From Ianthella basta (Eukaryota; Porifera; Demospongiae; Verongiida; Ianthellidae): 64,000 bases of DNA. This document shows, piece after piece, positions 45,701 through 56,300 of the stretch (positions within the stretch are counted from its first letter, which is position 1; every line of letters starts with the position of its first letter). The notes beneath the pieces are model-generated. The model was not told where the DNA came from and did not search any database. It saw nothing but the letters and a program-made list of their open reading frames with translations. The stretch spans positions 5,681,371 to 5,745,370 of the forward strand of contig OZ025868.1 of assembly GCA_964019415.1 (NCBI GenBank). Direction: 5' to 3'. The translations under genes and the position numbers were made by a program.

Positions 45701-48700
45701 GTTGCCCTTGCCGCGTGAAAGTGTTCGCTCCTTCGTCCATCCTCGTCCCCTCGCATCCAATTGATCACGATCCCCGGGCAACATTACAATTAGAGTAATC
45801 TGACAAATATTATATTAGAAAGCTGGAAATTTTGTCATCAATCAGAATGCATTTGGACAGATTTTTCCTAAGTAACGAATTATTGGAGTGATGAAGTTTT
45901 AGAGAGAATACAATATCTATTTAAATGTACTATGTATACATACAGTGCTATACTAAGAGCATGAGTATAAATCTACGCTGTGGCAGCATGCAGGTAAGAC
46001 TGCTCTAGTGTAGACCTCACTCAGGCTCGCCCAAGTAATACGGACATACTGCTAACCATTATGCTACATTATTGACATTGTAATGCATGGGACTCACCAT
46101 GGCTGCTGCCGAAAAAGTGGGAAGACCAGTGCACTGGAACGGAGCACCAACCCCGAACAAAGTGAAGTATAACACTACCAGGAATATCAGCTAACAAGTA
46201 ATGTTAAGGGAGTTCAAACTCTTTGCATGTAATAACAGCGAATATGATGATACTAACACCAGGAGTACCACTACTACCATTACAGTGGAACCTGTCTAGG
46301 ACAGCCACCTGGAATTAGATTGCAGTGTCTCAGTGCACTTTGGGGCCAGGAAGACTAGCTGTTTTAGAGAGGTGACCGCCTAACATAGTGACCATCTTAG
46401 ACAGTTTCCACTGTACAACTACTACTAATATACTACACTATAATAATACATAGTTGTCAACCGAACAATCTACCAAGGTGAGACAAGAAGTGCTAGGAAG
46501 TGGGACATTAGCTCAAAAAGCAGGACAAACATTTGTCTCTCACACTTCAAATTACAGGTCAGCATCACATACATACTGTAGGTGGCAATCTCGCAATTCA
46601 CCAAAGTGGGACAAATGTGCTGAAAAAGTGAGACATTGGCTCAAAAAGCAGGGTGAAAATCTTTCACCTTTGAAAACTTACTTTCACAGACAGTTTGTAA
46701 TTCACTCAATGTGGCAATGTTTGCTAGGGACTGAAAAACTGCTGCCATGCATGCCATGGTCTGGGCTCAAACTTGGGACATCCCATAATCACCATATTGT
46801 GAATCTGGTGCCTTAAGCTCCAGACAACCAGCACCCAGGGTAGCAGTAAAGCAGCTATCTGTTATCTGTAGAACCCTTCAAAAGCGGGACATTGAGTGGT
46901 GAGAGCGAGACAGCGGGACATCTGCAGGCAAGGTGGGACATGTCCTGCCTAAATTGAGACGGTTGACACCTATATATGAAAGTGCAGAAAAATTCCTTTA
47001 GAATTTAATGGGATTTAGGAATGGCCAGCAGAATAGGCATAGAAACAAGCAACAGTAACTCAACACCATGATGAATCACATTGCCTTGAAGTTTGCTATG
47101 CATTTTCAATTTCCTTGCAACTAGCTACATGGGACTAGCTAGCTAAACATTTGGGTCCATGTAGCTGTACAAGGAAAATAGGAATGCATAGCAAACTTCA
47201 AGGCAATGTGGTTCATCATGGTGTTGAGTTACTGTTGCTTGTTTCTATGCTTTTTCGGCTGGCCATTCCTAAATCCCTTTTAATTCTATAAGATTTCTTA
47301 TACACTTGTTTATACAGTTTTTGCATATTCAAAGGATTATGGTTACATCAATTTGATACCAGCACTGACTAATACCCCTTCCTTAAATTAGCTGAAGATC
47401 GTGTAGAGCATTGAGCACAGTTACGCCACTTTTATACGTGTACTGTACAGCATACCAGAGCAACAAAATGGCGACATTGGCGTATCTTTAATACACGGGG
47501 AGGACAAATTTCTTGCCTGCTCCAGCGATGTACTTATTAGATTGCCACCGGCACTCGGAAATGTGCCCTTCCTGTCTATAGGTAAGTCCTCGTACACGAC
47601 TTGAGTCCATAGGTGCCCTGTGTCATGCGCTAGGAGCGCGCAAATATTCGGTGGGAAGGAGAACAAGAATACCTAGTGTATAAAAATTCCTTAGAATTAG
47701 AAGGGATTTAGGAATGGCCAGCAGCAAAAGCATAGAAGCAAGAAACGGCAACTCAACACCGTGATAAGCCACATTTCCATGGAGTTCACCCTGCATTCCT
47801 AATTTCCTTGTACAGCTGCATGGACACAAATGTGTAGCTAGCTATAGTTAGTCCCATGCATGCATGTAGCTACAAGGAATTAAGAATGCAGGGTTAACTC
47901 CATGGAAATGTGGCTTATCATGGTGTTGAGTTGCCTTTTTTGTTGTTTCTATGCTTTTTCTGCTGGCCATTCCTAAATCAATTTTAATTCTAAGGAATTT
48001 TTATAAACTAGTTTGTACAGTTATTGCATATCCAAAGGACTATAGCTACATTACATAAAGAATTGCGCTGAGTAATACCCCTTCTTTAAATTAGATGAAG
48101 ACTGCAGAACATTGAGCACAGTTATGCCACTCTAGATGAACTGGCTACCGGGTTACTGTAACGGTTATACGTACATGTGAGCACAACAATATGTTGGCAT
48201 TGAGGTATCTTAATATTCGAGGAAGGGGGGGGGGGGGGGGGAGACCATCCAAACTTCCCACCCACTCCAGCGCTGTACTCATTGGATTGTCACCGACGCT
48301 CGGATATTTGCCCTTCACATCCATACGTAAGTCCTCATGCACGACCTGGGTCCATAGGTACCTTGTGTAGTGCGCTAGGAGCACGCAAAAATGCATTGGG
48401 AATAATAATAATAATATGATAAGAACAAATGGGGTACCAGCAGCCTATGACGCTTTCTCTTACGTGTACTCCAGGTTGCCTTTGGGTACGCTGCCGCTGT
48501 CAATACATCAAAAGAAGCCTATCTATGGCCTTTAATTGTTCTTTGCCACTACCGTTTGGCTAGTTTCGCTGAAGCGCCCTAATACATTAAGATAGGAGAC
48601 GCCATTTTGAACCGGGCACATTCCTAAATAGACATCACGAGCGTGACGTCTGATAATAACTAGGCAGATGCATAGCAAGCAGGGATGAGCATGAGTGAGG

Positions 48701-51700
48701 CAAGGAGTGTGGCAGATATTCGCTGGGCTCCTAATATTGTGTATTTACACTATTTATGGCGAACAAAGGCAAAGGATACAATTGGTGAACAAGTAATAAC
48801 AAGTACCTGATCTCTCACTCCTCTGCACCAGAGAACGGATAGAAATATGAACAGGAAGATGAGCAGAAAGGAAACAGAAATCTGAGAAATTACACCAATC
48901 ATCACAGCAACTGCTGAATCCCTGCACACAGTGATAGAAATGAGGATGGGTTACATAATTTATATGATGCAAGTCCATTACAGTTCCTAATGTCCAAATT
49001 AACAAGTACTATAATACATGCCTGTTTGAAGATTAGATTCACTACAGTAGCAAAGTGAAACGTACAAATTGGTGATTGTTAAACAGCTTCAGACTTTCGA
49101 GCCCTACATCTAGGATTGTCAATGTACAATCTATATAATCATACAAAACAGGACAGGATTATGTCTCTCTTGAACAATTTGCGTCCTTTTCTTTCAGCGA
49201 CCACCTGCCTGAAGTCAACAGGATAGACGTAGTCCCGTACCCAGACCCCACACGTCTGCCGGCCATTTAAGGTGACTTCATGTGTGGATGGGAAGAGATC
49301 TGGCACATTTCTTCATATAGAGAATTCGTTAATGCCCTGGAATGCTGGGACACAGTGAGGAATGTTAATTGCCAGCATACAGCTTGCTGGACTGTCAGAA
49401 TGGCAGAAAACAGGAAACCTACAGCATTGCAGGGGGTGATTTGTGAAGAGCTTCACAGACAAGGCTATGTTAACGTTAATTCTAAGCCAGTCTTGGCAAT
49501 TTTGGCGATCTGGTAAGGGAAATATGTTTTAGTCAGGAGCTTCAATAAGACGGCCATCTTCGTAGGTTGTCTTCACTGTTTAGCCATTGGTGGCCATGGC
49601 CCATGTTGTAGTACCTATAGGTCCTCTGACAAGCTTACTCTCCACTTTTGTCCATTATAAGAGAAGCATTGAACTCTTTCTGATGCCACAGGCGACTTCT
49701 GCACTCTCGGCCTGCTTCAAATGCTGGATTCTGCCTTACCTTTGCCAGGGGACTATTCTTGGAAATGTAGCAAGCGCTCCTACGTGACAATGCAATGGTC
49801 ACGTTCACATTTCTGCTCCCCTGACGTTTACTACCACACGCAAATGTTTGATTACTTGCATATCTGTGGTTGCGTGGGTGGAAGATCTCCCATAATTATT
49901 GGAAATGTGCCAGATCCTTTCTTGCCTCCAGATAACGTTGTAATATAAAAATGGAGGCGAGAAAGTGGTCTTGGTACGAGACTAGGATAGACTTGCTGCA
50001 ACAAGTTGTCCAAAGCTTCCATGTGCCTACATTTGGTTAGCATGTGTTGCGTGGTGCCCTTCTGCCCTGTCTGCCCTAGGTGTTTGGTGAGTTGCATAGT
50101 CTAAGCTAGTCTAGCGTAGCCGACCAGTTTCTCCTCTCCATTTTATTTGATGACATAATTGGCCGGGAAGAAAGGGTCTGGTGAACAGCCTATGCCACTT
50201 TTGTTCTAAGCCACCAGAACTTGATGGCTCATTAATATGCAGTTACCGTGGAGATAACGATATTCACAGCGATTAACGCGTTGTAACCAGGAAGAGTTAG
50301 GGCAACGAGTGGAGACCATTGGTGTGCGTAAGAAGCTTGCGCCGCTATTTTAAGGAAGATTTTACCGGCAGAAGCCCTATGGAAGACAGCCGACTCAGTA
50401 GACGATTGGACTCTCTCAGCTCACAATATTCATCTCCTTAGTCGATACAATCGGAGCGTACAGTATGGTGACAGACCTCTGATTATGGCAGCCACTGTAC
50501 AAGCAACCTCGACCAGAACAATGCTATTTCAGTCTTCAAAGATGAGCGCACAAGGCGATTACCATTTTCAGAGCGGTTACGTTTATGCACGTTTCTTGCT
50601 AACGGAAGTTACTAATTGGTTCCATGCTTAGAACAATAGTGGCAGACCCTTTCTCCCCGACCGATTACGTCATCAAATAAAAATGGAGGGGAGAAAGTGG
50701 TCGGCTACGCAAGACTATGTCTAAGCAGGAACGTTGCAACACTCGCCACACAGTGACATGACACAGTTAAGTAAAGAGCCGCAATTTAAAAGTCCACAAA
50801 TTCCAAGTTTCACTGTAATCTCGATGCAAAAGAATTACAAGCTAATATTACACAGGTCAAGTAACGCTTAGTATTCAACACGTGTGGGAAATATGAAGCC
50901 ATAGACTTCTACATCTCCAATACAATGTATGCGGATGTATAGCACTTGCCTCAGATGTTTTGTGCCCCCAAATGGAGCTGTACATTCGTCATATTGCACA
51001 CTAAGAGGTTTTACTGCTATTAGATATAACAATTATAATATCAAAAGTAGAAATGAACTTGAGCATGCTAATTTAACTCACGGGTTAAAGTTTAAGGGGT
51101 CCTGGACAAAAATCTCCACAAGAGCTGCTGCTCCGAGCAGAAATGAGAGGACACTTGAAAGCATCATTGTCTGCAGTAAAACCACAAACATTAAAGAAAC
51201 TAGTGCAGATAAAACAGAGCACATAAAACTGTGAAATATGGTTTTCCCTTCATTATATACAGCAAATTAGTGCTGTGCTACAGTTCCCACTTGTGGCTAT
51301 TAAAGGTTTTTGCCAAGGTAATTAGTAGCTCACACTGATTGTTGGGAAACTCAAAGTATTGGCCATGCATTAACTCACTCTCAGTATTCTACTGTGTAAT
51401 AACTAGCAGCTATTTTCCTAAAATACGATGGCATTTAGTGCATACAGAGACTTTAAATAGGGGGGATGGGGGGGTGTATCGTGGAAGAAATGTTTGAAGG
51501 AACAATAATAACTTTTTCCACCCTATGACATCAACAATATGGAAGACAGCGTAAACTGTCATACATACACAATGGAACTGTTAAAATACAGTGACAAAGC
51601 TAGAAAAAACAATGTTTAGTGTCTTTGAACTACTGCAAAATGGATATATTTTCAATTTACTGCCCCACAAATCCTGGCAGGGGGTTTGTACACTCCCAAC

Positions 51701-53130
51701 AACCCCCCCCCCCCCCCCATGCATACAGGCCTGGAAAGCAGAAGATGCATAAGCAAAAATATTACAGTTAACTAAACACTATAGCCGCCTGCATTTGAGA
51801 CATACATCATGTGATGTTTATGAATACAGCTGAAACATATTCTGTACCTGTTACTTACCGTGAACAAGACACATACACATCTTCCATATTTGAAGCACCA
51901 CTGATAAGGTCTTCCTGTCTCTGAAACGTCCTCCGGTGATGAAGTGACACTGGGTTCATTAGCTGTGGGAGCTGACATTACTTGCAAGCCACTATCAGGT
52001 ATGGGCACACTGGGAACAGTCTTCCCCTGTAGAGTAAGCTTCAGATTAACGTTCCCAATGCGCTCCTTGACATCTATAACCTTCTGATCCACCTCCAACT
52101 TCTGGCTTACTAGCTCAGCCTTCCTGTTGTTTACCCGCACAACCTCACTGTCCTTACTCTCCAAGTCCTTCTGCATGCGCCACATTGCAAGCTGCACATT
52201 GCTGTCCTGCTCTTCAATGGAATAGCTCTTTAGCACTGCTTTCTCTGTTCTTTTCATTTGAGACAAAAGTGCATTACATGTAGGGCGTTTGGTAGCATCG
52301 TCATCTAAGCACAACTTAATCACACCTTGGAATAGCTTCTTTTCATTCTCTGAAAACAGTTCAAGGTAGGGTGCACGAGTGTCCAGCTGAGAGTATGGTA
52401 TCACATCCTGTGTCTCCTCTCCCTCAACTTCAGCAGGCCTTGGAATGACTGGTGTGGGCCACTCATGTGTGAGGGTCATAATGATGAGGTTGCCGTAGGA
52501 GAACACATCGAGCTTGTCATCGTAGTGTAGTGGGTAGCGTAATGCTTCAGGAGGCATGAACCCCGGTGTACCCTTGATGGAGGAGCTACGTGTGAGTGAG
52601 GCTGCATCGATGGCCCTGGTCATACCGAAGTCGGTCAGCTTGGTCAGATAGGTCACCTCGTTGACGAGGATGTTGTTGGGAGTGAGGTCGTGATGCACCA
52701 ACTTGGGGGAGTGGCTGTGAAGATACACCAGACCCTGGGCCACCTGACGGAGGATCACCACCTTGTTGATGAGAGAAAGATTGTCCTTCGGTGTGGACTC
52801 GAGTAGCGATCGCAGACTGGCGTCCATCTTCTCCAGCACCATGACAGGAGTGTGGGAGGGGTCGAAGTAGATCCCCAGAAACTGGACAATCTGAGGATGT
52901 CTCAAAGCAGACCACGTGGCGCACTCTTTCTCAAAGGCTGTGATGAACGCTTGCTTCTCCTCCGGTGATAGTATCTCCTTGAAGATGTCGTGCATGAACT
53001 TCGCAGCGCAGGCCGTCCCGTTCCATTCCACTTCGAAGACTGTCCCAAATGCACCCGCTCCGAGTCTCCGATCAGTCCTTCTGATGTCGTAGATCTTCAA
53101 CGGAGCGAGCTGAGCTTCCAAATCGGCCAT
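39715..53130 (-). CDS. Gene H: kinase-tetraspan fusion, type X, expanded by transposons
   Basis: Predicted 550-residue protein. Exons: 53130-51859, 51170-51082, 48921-48780, 46190-46098 and 39771-39715; donors GTAAGT, GTGAGT, GTATCC, GTGAGT. I start at the ATG before ADLEAQLAPLKIYD; the frame is open 13 codons further. Kinase marks: GAGAFG, K44, HHDLTPNN (D148, N153), DFG (167-169), GTPGFMPPEA; PKDNLSLINK replaces the usual PKEDFPLINK. The type X coiled coil (NVQLAMWRMQKDLESKD) leads to WCFKYGRCVCVLFT, identical to gene C. TM1 TMMLSSVLSFLLGAAALVE; the TM2 exon ends WCRGVRDQVLVITCSPI; TM3 LIFLVVLYFTLFGVGA. The last exon has three extra codons (LQWRRVAS), unique in the array. Intron 4 is 6.3 kb because of a Ty3/gypsy insertion; introns 2 and 3 hold hAT-like and composite repeats. 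Confidence 0.8.
40030..41165 (+). other. Unrecognised coding-like relic in intron 4 of gene H
   Basis: Three neighbouring plus-strand frames look more protein-like than chance: an acidic stretch near 40100-40190 (STEDTDDTDNDSGEEVQEEY), MNKIAAGDKYLEFIDESLEW near 40750, and a Leu-rich stretch from 40850. Their frames differ and stops intervene. I cannot name the family. They may be the ruins of one transposon or gene, or may be unrelated. Confidence 0.2.
41368..41570 (+). repeat. 5' LTR of the Ty3/gypsy element
   Basis: It starts TGTGCTGTTTGATC and ends GGGCAACATTACA; it matches 45582-45788 along its whole length. Shared core: GTAGTAAGTTCTGTAGTCC and GTGTTCGCTCCTTCGTCCAT. It begins with TG and ends with CA, as LTRs usually do. 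Promoter elements are not clear. Confidence 0.9.
41597..42508 (+). CDS. gag: gag polyprotein of the Ty3/gypsy element
   Basis: The 303-codon frame has a capsid-like region (FSAYVERVELFFQANGI near residue 18; later YIAKLRRLASKC) and two zinc knuckles near residues 215-250 of the CX2CX4HX4C type (CYRCGRSGHLPNDC, CHTCEKKGHIALVC). These bind RNA during packaging. I use the ATG at 41597, after the primer-binding site; the frame is also open upstream within the LTR. Gag looks intact. The pol frame begins directly after its stop, shifted by -1. Confidence 0.8.
   Translation: MAAFRRIQEFNAAAESFSAYVERVELFFQANGIREEKQVPVFLSSIGSATYGTLCDLLAPSNPKDKSFEQIVDTLKGHFEPKPLVIAERFHFHRRNQAPGESITEYIAKLRRLASKCDFRAYLEEALRDRLVCGLLSEPIQRALLSEVDLTLKRAFQVAQGMEAAHKNAQSLKASKLPVHRLDQPTRVTGSRSFSSFKSAGDSTGGKTCYRCGRSGHLPNDCRFKDVTCHTCEKKGHIALVCRSARRDAQRVSRGQGPGRNAHYVDTQQLLEDETQMIMNSSTKLAHPPPPHMKWCRSEMESR
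42511..43140 (+). pseudogene. pol: pol, part 1: protease and start of reverse transcriptase
   Basis: EIDTGAAVSIIS at the start is the aspartic protease active site (D-T-G). LLGRDWL marks the protease end, and EWAAPIAPVLKKDGTIR the first RT motif. The frame then leaves the RT coding phase near 43090 and stops at 43140, although RT coding continues from 43109 in another frame. The frame lies -1 relative to gag, which fits translation by frameshifting before decay. Confidence 0.8.
43109..44026 (+). pseudogene. pol: pol, part 2: reverse transcriptase and RNase H
   Basis: The RT palm motifs are present: KLDLSAAYQQ, LPFGVASAPAVFQR, and the catalytic YLDD in VICYLDDILITG. A thumb (FLGLINYYGKFLPN) and a Ty3-type RNase H (LAGDASAYGVGAVISH; EKEALSLIYRVRKFHQCLYG) follow. 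The frame ends at an in-frame TAA (44024-44026) inside the conserved RNase H end, where relatives read on in the same phase; coding resumes at once at 44027. Confidence 0.85.
44027..45108 (+). pseudogene. pol: pol, part 3: RNase H end and integrase zinc/core domains
   Basis: The frame first continues RNase H and the connection (GNADGLSRLP), then shifts near 44475 within the integrase zinc finger. In the new phase HHGHPGIVRM and CSTCQAV give the HHCC finger. The core has Asp in LLVVIDSHSKWPE, Asp in IVTDNRPQF (Gly of the usual DNGxQF is Arg) and Glu in NGAAEWLVQ, so the DDE triad is present. Another shift follows before 45108. Confidence 0.8.
45102..45554 (+). pseudogene. pol: pol, part 4: integrase C-terminal region
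   Basis: The frame continues integrase with ARVRSKQADQKAYYD and a GPY/F-like module (KKLGPLSYSIRV). A variable tail ends PPNRWAF, a few bases before the purine tract. No chromodomain is seen. It is out of phase with part 3 by one shift. Confidence 0.7.
45582..45788 (+). repeat. 3' LTR of the Ty3/gypsy element
   Basis: It starts TGTGGTGTTTGATG and ends GGGCAACATTACA. Compared with the 5' LTR it has scattered substitutions (for example CATGCGTATAC against CCTGCATATAC) and a 4-base length difference near the start (ACTATTAATTTG against ACTATTTG). The purine tract lies immediately upstream. Confidence 0.9.
46985..47650. repeat. Composite repeat, copy 2 (minus orientation)
   Basis: A full foldback (46985-47300; arms AAAAATTCCTTTAGAATTTA and its mirror) encloses a second palindrome around GCTAGCTAAACATTTGGGTC. 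It is joined to a segment (47384-47650) that matches 29125-29400 in reverse, including the inverted form of GAAGGGCACATTTCC. It lies in intron 3 of gene H and has no coding capacity. Confidence 0.65.
47675..48610. repeat. Composite repeat, copy 3 (minus orientation)
   Basis: A third foldback (47675-48010) is followed by matches to all other parts of copy 1 in reverse, up to AATACATCAAAAGAAGCCTA near 48505 and ACGCCATTTTG near 48600. A poly-G tract interrupts it (48227-48241). Copies 2 and 3 lie in tandem, which suggests local duplication or nested insertion. Confidence 0.65.
49229..49984. mobile_element. hAT-like element with 8-bp target duplication
   Basis: Ends TAGTCCCGTACCCAGACC and the mirror of TAGTCTCGTACCAAGACC bound 756 bp, and GGATAGAC lies on both sides (49221-49228 and 49985-49992). 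An internal plus-strand frame (49280-49516; GWEEIWHISSYREFVNALEC) is not recognised and may be a transposase fragment. It lies in intron 2 of gene H. Confidence 0.7.
50107..50718. mobile_element. hAT-like element, about 80-bp inverted ends, 8-bp duplication
   Basis: The left end TAGTCTAGCGTAGCCGACCA continues into TTTCTCCTCTCCATTTTATT, mirrored on the right by TAGTCTTGCGTAGCCGACCA and TTTCTCCCCTCCATTTTTAT. GTCTAAGC flanks both sides (50099-50106 and 50719-50726). It has no coding capacity. It lies 115 bp from the previous element and shares its CTCCATTTTTAT subterminal motif. Confidence 0.75.
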
Positions 53131-53316
53131 ATTGTGCGAACAGGCTAGGATGCGCATATGCACGTGCACGTGGCCAGGAAGAATTCTGACCCGCGCGGAC
53201 TAATTCTAAATAATTATCACAGTAGTGGTGAGCCTGCATGACCACGGTACGTCCATCAAGAGCCAGGTAGGCACACCATACAACTATAAGATATATTGTT
53301 GTATCAATGGATAGCG

Positions 53317-56300
53317 TCATTCCATCCACTGCAGCTCAGTCAAGTAGCAGATTAGAGCCAGTCCCTACAAAATGTGACAAAATGAGTGCTGTGTAAAGTA
53401 TGTACGTAGCTATCTATGCAGTCTTGCCTAGTGTGTTCATATAATTATAGTGCACTTGCATTGTGTGTATTTGTGTGTGTAAAATTAAGATGATTTAACT
53501 AATCAAGCATGTTTGACATGTGCTCTGTGTGTACATGTACACTCATGGCATTGGCATAAATAACTGGGGTAGCAGCATGATCTTAGCTAGATATGTGACC
53601 ACTTTTAACTATGGAGAGAGAGTGCTTTAATTACAACCTGTAGTCCAATACAAGCAAACTTACCATGAAAAATACTGCAAACATGGCCAATAGTCCTACT
53701 ACTTCAACTTTGTATACCACAAATGAGAGAACTCCACAAGTTGTGCAAAATGACACAGTCACTACTATCACCTAATAATGGAGTCAAGGACAGTCACGTA
53801 GTTGTACAAGGATCGAGTATAACTAGTATACCTGATTATCAAATTGGTATATACACAACAAATTCCAATTGCAAGCACTAGCACTGTAGCCTAAAGATTA
53901 AGGATACAACTGCTGAACAGATGAGGGTGAGTCCTTGACGTCTCTCTCCTCTGCACCACAGCAAGAACCTGACAATCAGTGCAGTTGTGAGGACCACAGA
54001 CAGAAGTGCCTGTACTGCAGCAATAGAAATCACAGTTTCACGAAAAAGACCAACGACTGCCCCTACGCCCGGGACCCACTGGCAGCTACATGAAATAAGA
54101 GAGAGAGAATAGGCAAGGACTTTAGAAGAGCCAAATGCATAGATTTCACATTCATGCACCATGCAGGACAGTTTGTTACATAATAATGGTTTGAAGAGAC
54201 TACCATGGCATTAAAAATTGTACATATCCTTGTTTTGCATATGAAGCAGTACTGGACGTACAACTACTTATAATGCAGCCTCATACCCTATTTATGCTAT
54301 TTATGTGCCAAAAAATTGTCCAAAGTTAAGTTGCAATAGGCTCTCCAAGCCTACAAAAGCACACAACACCAGAGAAATGTTCTAGCGTGGCTATAGTTGT
54401 GCCCAAAGTGCAAGTTGCATATTGTTGCTGCATCCTGCCCAGCTTATTACACCAATTGATTGATGCTGCCGCCCAGTCCCCCTGACCTGCAGCAACTAGC
54501 CATGGTGGTGTTTCTCCGTTCATCACCTAGCACCAACACAGTATTTGCAATCGTGGTGGTTCCCTCTGCATGCCAATCAATGCTGCATGGTGCCCGGTAG
54601 CCCTGATCTTTGGCAGCTTGGGCTAATGGTGTTCTTCCTGCCATCAACTAGTGCAAACACTGTACCTGCACTCGTGGTGGTTACCCTCAGCAACTTGCAC
54701 TGGTGTGCGCGTGGTTCCTTGAAGTGGCCAAGATGTCCCTGCTGACAACGGTGGCTCACTCTACTGATCCACATGTTCTCGAGTGTTCTCCCTCTCTGCA
54801 GGACCCGTCTTGCCTGAAGGCTTCCTGCCATGACCCAAAGGTTGTGGAGCAGTTCCAAACAGCCGTTGACCAGTGCAGGGCCGAGCCACACCCCCCTAAG
54901 AAGTCTCAGGTGCTTGCCAAGTGTAAGAAGCTGGCGAGAGAGAAGAAGGTACAGGATTGGGAGAACCATCTCAGCCAGCTCACTGTCCAGAATGGTGTTT
55001 TGGACATCCTCCCTCTTGGTGCAGAAGACCACCGCTGGCAGCGACTTCTCACAGGAATGCCAGCAGGTCAGCTGCCCTTTGTACTGAGGGCAAGCTGCGA
55101 CTGTCTACCATGCCCAAGCTCCCTGGTCGGATGGGGCTACTCACTCAACCAGAAGTACCCTCTGTGTAATGGTCCTCCCTGCAACATGCATGCAGTACAT
55201 GTTGAACTGCTGCCCAACAGCCCTGACAGATGGCAGGTACACATGGCGCCATGACATGGTGCTCACCGCCCTACTCCCATTCTTTCAGAGGTTTAATTCA
55301 ACAGCCTCCGTCTATGCAGACCTGCCAGACCACAGGGCATGTGAATCTCCTCCAGCAACCATTCCCCCCACCATCATTGGGACCATATTGCTTGGCCGGA
55401 TTTCTTTGTTGTGGATGGTAAGCGTGCTACCATGTTGGAACTCACTGTGCCCTGGAACAACCTCACTAGTATCAAGAATGCTAGAGCACAGAAGCAGGGG
55501 AAGACCAACTACCAGCTTTGGGCTTCGGACCTGTCTGCCCAGAGTTACCAAGTTCAACTGCTGACAATTGAGATTGGCTGCCTAGGCCGCTACATGCACG
55601 AGGCCTATACGGCTCTAAGACATGCTGCCCCAAGAGCAAAGCCTCTGACAGACATAAAGCTCTGACTGACGCGGCAAAAGCAGCCATCTCTGGGAACAAC
55701 ACTATCTTTTCAGCTCACAAATCTCCCTAGAACTTGGGTGCCAGGTGTCCAAATGGAGACTGAGCCTGAATTGATCACCAAATATGCCCACCAATCAATA
55801 TTCTTTTATGTTATGTTTAATGTAATATACACATGTAGCACCACAATCCCCTTTCATAATCCACGTATTGCTTGCCTATCCCCCAAATTATATCCACATA
55901 CAGTCCTTTACTTCCCCAAACTTATATTTTTCCCACTTTGTCCCCTCTAGTTTTTTCTCCCCCTTACCTTGCCAGGGCATTCCCCAACAATGCAGTTTCT
56001 ACTGCATAGCAACTTGTAACCCTGTGTCCAAGGTTTAAACCCTTTTCTATTACATCATTATCACTTATTGTATTCCCCATGATGTGGTTCCCCTAACGGG
56101 GGGGCCATGATTGAAAGCGTCTTGTGAACCAAGTCATCGAACTGCTGGGTGTTATCCCACTGCTTCCTGTATATCTTCGGACCAGAGGTAGTGTGGTTGC
56201 CTTTTCTGCAACTTTCAAAGGCAGAAGATGCTTATGCTCTGCGCAGAGCAACGTTTGGAAGCCCTTGGTACTTACGGCGTGAATGAGGCAAATAAAATGG

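Larger units (their letters stand above)
41368..45788 (+). mobile_element. Ty3/gypsy LTR retrotransposon, structurally complete but coding-defective
   Basis: A 4.4 kb element lies between two LTRs of about 205 bp, with ATTAG on both sides (41363-41367 and 45789-45793) as the target duplication. A likely primer-binding site (TGGCGACGAAGGTGGGA, 41573-41589) starts two bases after the 5' LTR, and a purine tract (45568-45581) abuts the 3' LTR. Gene order is gag, protease, RT, RNase H, integrase, which places it in Ty3/gypsy. Several shifts and one stop break pol, so it is not autonomous. The LTRs differ by several substitutions and small indels, so the insertion is not brand new. It is inserted in intron 4 of gene H, in the opposite direction. 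Confidence 0.9.
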
